NCBI RefSeq assembly: GCF_000020605.1
Contig: NC_012781.1
Coordinates: 2,419,501-2,483,500, forward strand
DNA length: 64,000 bases
Reading direction: 5' to 3'
Source of the DNA: Agathobacter rectalis ATCC 33656
Lineage (GTDB): Bacteria; Bacillota; Clostridia; Lachnospirales; Lachnospiraceae
Shown: piece after piece, positions 61,628 through 64,000 of the stretch
How the letters are laid out: the number at the start of each line of letters is the position of its first letter
Numbering within the stretch: position 1 is the first letter of the stretch
Notes under the pieces: model-generated
What the model saw: only the letters and a program-made list of their open reading frames with translations
Databases searched by the model: none
Told to the model about the DNA's origin: nothing
Position numbers and translations under genes: made by a program

Positions 61628-63151
61628 TTATTTCTGTTTATTCTTTAATTCACCCATATATTTCTTCGCATCCTTCATAAAGCTGATTGTTATCAAAACA
61701 ATAACTATGCCTATCGGAAATGCAGCAACTATACTTACAGACTGCAAGTTACTCATAGAGCTCTCAGCAAATAACAGAGCAATTGGTAAAAGTATAAGCA
61801 GTATGCACCACATCAGCTGAATGAGTTTGTGCGGCTGCTCATCCTCACCTAATTTCCTATAGCTGTAACATGATACAGTTAAAGCAATAGAATCAAATGA
61901 TGTAGCATAAAAAGCAATCATTGTCACTAAAACTATTATCATTATCAAAGGTGCACATGGCAATGTCTTAAGAATAGTAACTATCAACTCATATAAATCG
62001 CCACTCTTGTTGTACTGCGCAATAAAATCTGCTGCTCCTGACATCTGTTTTCCCATTGAATAGTTACCTAAGATGATAAAGCTGATGAGCGTAGAGCCAA
62101 CACCAAATCCATATCCTCCAAGAATTGTCTGTCTGATAGTTCTGCCTCTTGATATATTTCCAATAAAGAAAGGAGCTGCTACACACCATACCATCCAGTA
62201 AGCCCAGTAATATATAGTCCAGTCCTGTGGGAAGTTGGTTTTACGTAATGGATCGGTATACGTAGATAATCCTATAAAATTCTGCACCATAGTGCCAAGA
62301 GATGACAATCCGGTCTCAAGAATATATCTTGTTTCACCGCCAAACAGCAGTACAATAGCAAGCAGTCCAAAGAAGAAATAGATACAGACTTTTGCCAAAA
62401 TGCTTATTCCCTTAAATCCATGTAATAATGAATATGTATAAACTATACATGTAATTATAAGGATAATGATATTGATTGCTGTTCTGCTAAGCGATATATG
62501 GAACACATCTCCAATAATTGTTGCCATAAGAGGTGTTGCAACACTAAATGTGGTTGCTGTTCCTGCTAAAAGTGCAAATACAGCTAACAGGTCTATAATA
62601 CGTCCTGCAAAACCATCTGTGTGTTTTCCAAGAACAGGTCTGCATGCTTCCGAATATTTCTGACGGTTTCTTTTCCTTACATGAAGCATAAAACCAAATG
62701 CAACTGCTAAAACAAGATAAAATGCCCACGGAATAAAGCTCCAGTGAAACAGAGGAAATACACCGGCCCATTCCTGTATACTTCCAAGCTCCTTAATGTG
62801 TGGATTTGTTGCATACATAATCCACTCAGAAAATGAGTAGAATAAAATATCTGCTGCCAGACCACATGTGAACATCATACATCCCCATGAAAAGAATGAG
62901 TACTTTGGTTTTTCATCCGGCTCTCCAAGAACAATATCTCCATACTTCGAACCAGCTATAAATATAGATATCAAAAATATTCCTAAACCTATAATCAGGT
63001 AATAAATGCCAAACGTATCTCCAAAGAAAAATCTTACCTGACTGAGTATGGCATTTGACTGCTCAGGTAATGCAAAAAATAGAATACACAATGCCACAAT
63101 TATTGCTAATGGCACAAGTGTAATAATCCAATCAATTTTTTTCTCTTTCAT
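61628..63151 (-). CDS. BCCT-family transporter (betaine/carnitine/choline type), 507 aa
   Basis: A 12-helix secondary transporter of the betaine-choline-carnitine family. The tryptophan-rich signature FTCGLAADILFYSFSEW is visible, as is GMFTCG-like and the long loop with EWAGVFPLFHWSFIPWAFYL. The substrate may be glycine betaine, carnitine or choline; none can be assigned. The start is ATG 63151 after CGAGGATTAG; an earlier start at 63205 would be too long. The IS110 leader lies just beyond. Confidence 0.85.
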   Translation of the reverse strand: MKEKKIDWIITLVPLAIIVALCILFFALPEQSNAILSQVRFFFGDTFGIYYLIIGLGIFLISIFIAGSKYGDIVLGEPDEKPKYSFFSWGCMMFTCGLAADILFYSFSEWIMYATNPHIKELGSIQEWAGVFPLFHWSFIPWAFYLVLAVAFGFMLHVRKRNRQKYSEACRPVLGKHTDGFAGRIIDLLAVFALLAGTATTFSVATPLMATIIGDVFHISLSRTAINIIILIITCIVYTYSLLHGFKGISILAKVCIYFFFGLLAIVLLFGGETRYILETGLSSLGTMVQNFIGLSTYTDPLRKTNFPQDWTIYYWAYWMVWCVAAPFFIGNISRGRTIRQTILGGYGFGVGSTLISFIILGNYSMGKQMSGAADFIAQYNKSGDLYELIVTILKTLPCAPLIMIIVLVTMIAFYATSFDSIALTVSCYSYRKLGEDEQPHKLIQLMWCILLILLPIALLFAESSMSNLQSVSIVAAFPIGIVIVLITISFMKDAKKYMGELKNKQK

Positions 63152-63205
63152 AATACTAATCCTCGTATAATAAGTGTATAGCCAGTAGAAATGATGGTTA
63201 TGCAC

Positions 63206-63567
63206 TTATCCTTTCTATAAATTTATAGATGATCTGAGACACCTGGGATAAACCCTTTCCATCTCATCTACATTGGTTATTAGTTTCATAGGTTATTCTG
63301 TGGTATGATATCAGCAGAGTCTGATGTCTAGAGGCACTGCTTTTAATCCTTTCAGCCCGGTCTCCGGTGCCTGCTTATGGAGCTTGCAGCCTGAATCATA
63401 TGTCACATTCCGCTTACACAGATGTTTCATCCCCTGGCGTACAGCACCAGCAAAAGAGCTGCCAGGGTACATGCTTATTACGCGAGGTTTCGGTCAGCAT
63501 ATGATTCCCAGGATAAACCTTTTTCTTCAGGTTCCAAGAATACTTAATCGGAAAGGCGGGTGATATC
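63206..63567 (+). mobile_element. Noncoding left part of an IS110-family element, possible bridge RNA region
   Basis: No gene is found in these 362 bases before the transposase start. They contain CCCTGGC-N22-GCCAGGG (63432-63467 region) and the motif GATAAACC twice (CTGGGATAAACCCTTT near 63245 and CCCAGGATAAACCTTTTT near 63510). In IS110-family elements the region 5' of the transposase can encode the bridge RNA that pairs with target and donor DNA; that assignment here is inferred from position and structure. The exact left end of the element was not located. Confidence 0.55.
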
Positions 63568-64000
63568 ATGTTAAAGATTAACCCATTATCTACACTTTAC
63601 GTCGGTATTGACGTCAGTTCAAAATCCAACTATGTTTGCGCTTTGGATTTTTATAAAAATAAATACATAAACTCTTCTTTTGCTAACAATCAGCCTGGTG
63701 CTGAAGAACTAGCCAAGAAGATTCTTGAGTGTTTGAAAGAACACCCTGATCTTAATACGATTGTTGCTGCTCTGGAGTCTACCTCTGTTTACAGCATTCA
63801 CATTGCAAATTTTCTCTCTTCCTGCGAGGAACTGATGCATTTCAAACCTTATGTTTTTGTGCTCAATCCCAAATGCACAGCTAATTACAAAAAGTCTTAT
63901 ATCGGATTAGGTAAGTCTGATCCTATTGATGCCTTTGTTATTGCCGATTATGCACGTGCAGGAAATATCGAAACTGAGCCATGGCGTGGAAGCCAGTTCT
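63568..64000 (+). CDS. IS110-family transposase, N-terminal part (cut by window edge)
   Basis: The first 144 residues of a DEDD-type IS110 recombinase. The catalytic acids are visible: Asp15 in LYVGIDVSSKSNY, Glu70 in VAALESTSVY, and Asp118 and Asp121 in GKSDPIDAFVIADYAR. The start ATG is preceded by a GAAAGGCGGG ribosome-binding site. The C-terminal Ser-type domain and right end of the element lie beyond the window. No frame breaks are seen. Confidence 0.92.
   Translation, partial: MLKINPLSTLYVGIDVSSKSNYVCALDFYKNKYINSSFANNQPGAEELAKKILECLKEHPDLNTIVAALESTSVYSIHIANFLSSCEELMHFKPYVFVLNPKCTANYKKSYIGLGKSDPIDAFVIADYARAGNIETEPWRGSQF

Overview
The window looks like a chromosomal stretch from a low-to-moderate GC Gram-positive gut anaerobe of the Lachnospiraceae, most likely Agathobacter (Eubacterium) rectale or a close relative. 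This is inferred from gene content: a spoIIA operon, a T-box controlled valS, HrcA/CIRCE control of clpB, DUF342/FapA and CarD proteins, and above all a sulfoglycolytic transaldolase (sulfo-TAL) operon of the kind reported for E. rectale. Nearly all genes lie on the minus strand. Exceptions are guaB (partial), a CorC-like gene, a LacI-type regulator and an IS110 transposase cut by the right edge.

Layout. 1-1.8 kb: 3' end of guaB and a CNNM/CorC-type CBS protein. 1.8-8.9 kb: a compact Tad/type II-secretion-like locus. It has a CpaF-type ATPase, one large membrane protein that looks like TadB and TadC joined, a TadE-like protein, several very small pilin-like proteins (32-57 aa; two are too similar at their N-termini to be chance), a membrane-anchored low-complexity protein and a secreted repeat-rich surface protein. 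Its distal end carries a chimeric duplication with gene remnants. 9.0-16.4 kb: 33-bp tandem repeats, an aspartate aminotransferase, rarA, and a sugar cassette (xylulokinase, fucose/arabinose-type isomerase, divergent LacI regulator with paired operators). 16.4-25.3 kb: clpB with CIRCE, a small alarmone synthetase, a phosphatidylethanolamine cluster (pssA, psd, PAP2), a CarD regulator, a cytidylate-kinase-like protein and an NhaD-like antiporter. 25.5-31.6 kb: a HAD hydrolase, two large inverted-repeat elements, spoIIAA-spoIIAB-sigF, a zinc-ribbon/TPR membrane protein with a 51-aa partner, and a FapA-like protein. 31.8-37.4 kb: an orphan GH43 enzyme, valS with a T-box leader (specifier GUA) interrupted by another large inverted-repeat element, and a YoeB/RelB-type toxin-antitoxin pair. 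37.4-43.4 kb: a ROK regulator and a glycerol operon (glpK, two FAD oxidoreductases, DUF1667). 43.5-51.8 kb: the sulfoquinovose operon. 52.1-63.2 kb: an RND exporter, a 48-aa membrane protein, a PdaB-like deacetylase, mtnN-luxS, pepF, arcC and a BCCT transporter. 63.2-64 kb: left end of an IS110 element with a long noncoding leader.

How the parts work together. The sulfoquinovose operon reads as a full pathway: import by an SSS symporter, release of sulfoquinovose by a GH31 sulfoquinovosidase, isomerisation, transaldolase cleavage giving sulfolactaldehyde, reduction to dihydroxypropanesulfonate and export through a TauE-family protein. The neighbouring glycerol operon has its own promoter. The Tad-like locus is a candidate surface or secretion machine with unusually reduced parts. 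The two homologous large inverted-repeat elements (26.3-26.6 kb and 36.1-36.4 kb) share an apex sequence and paired inner hairpins, and look like an unnamed dispersed structured family. No tRNA, rRNA or CRISPR array was seen.
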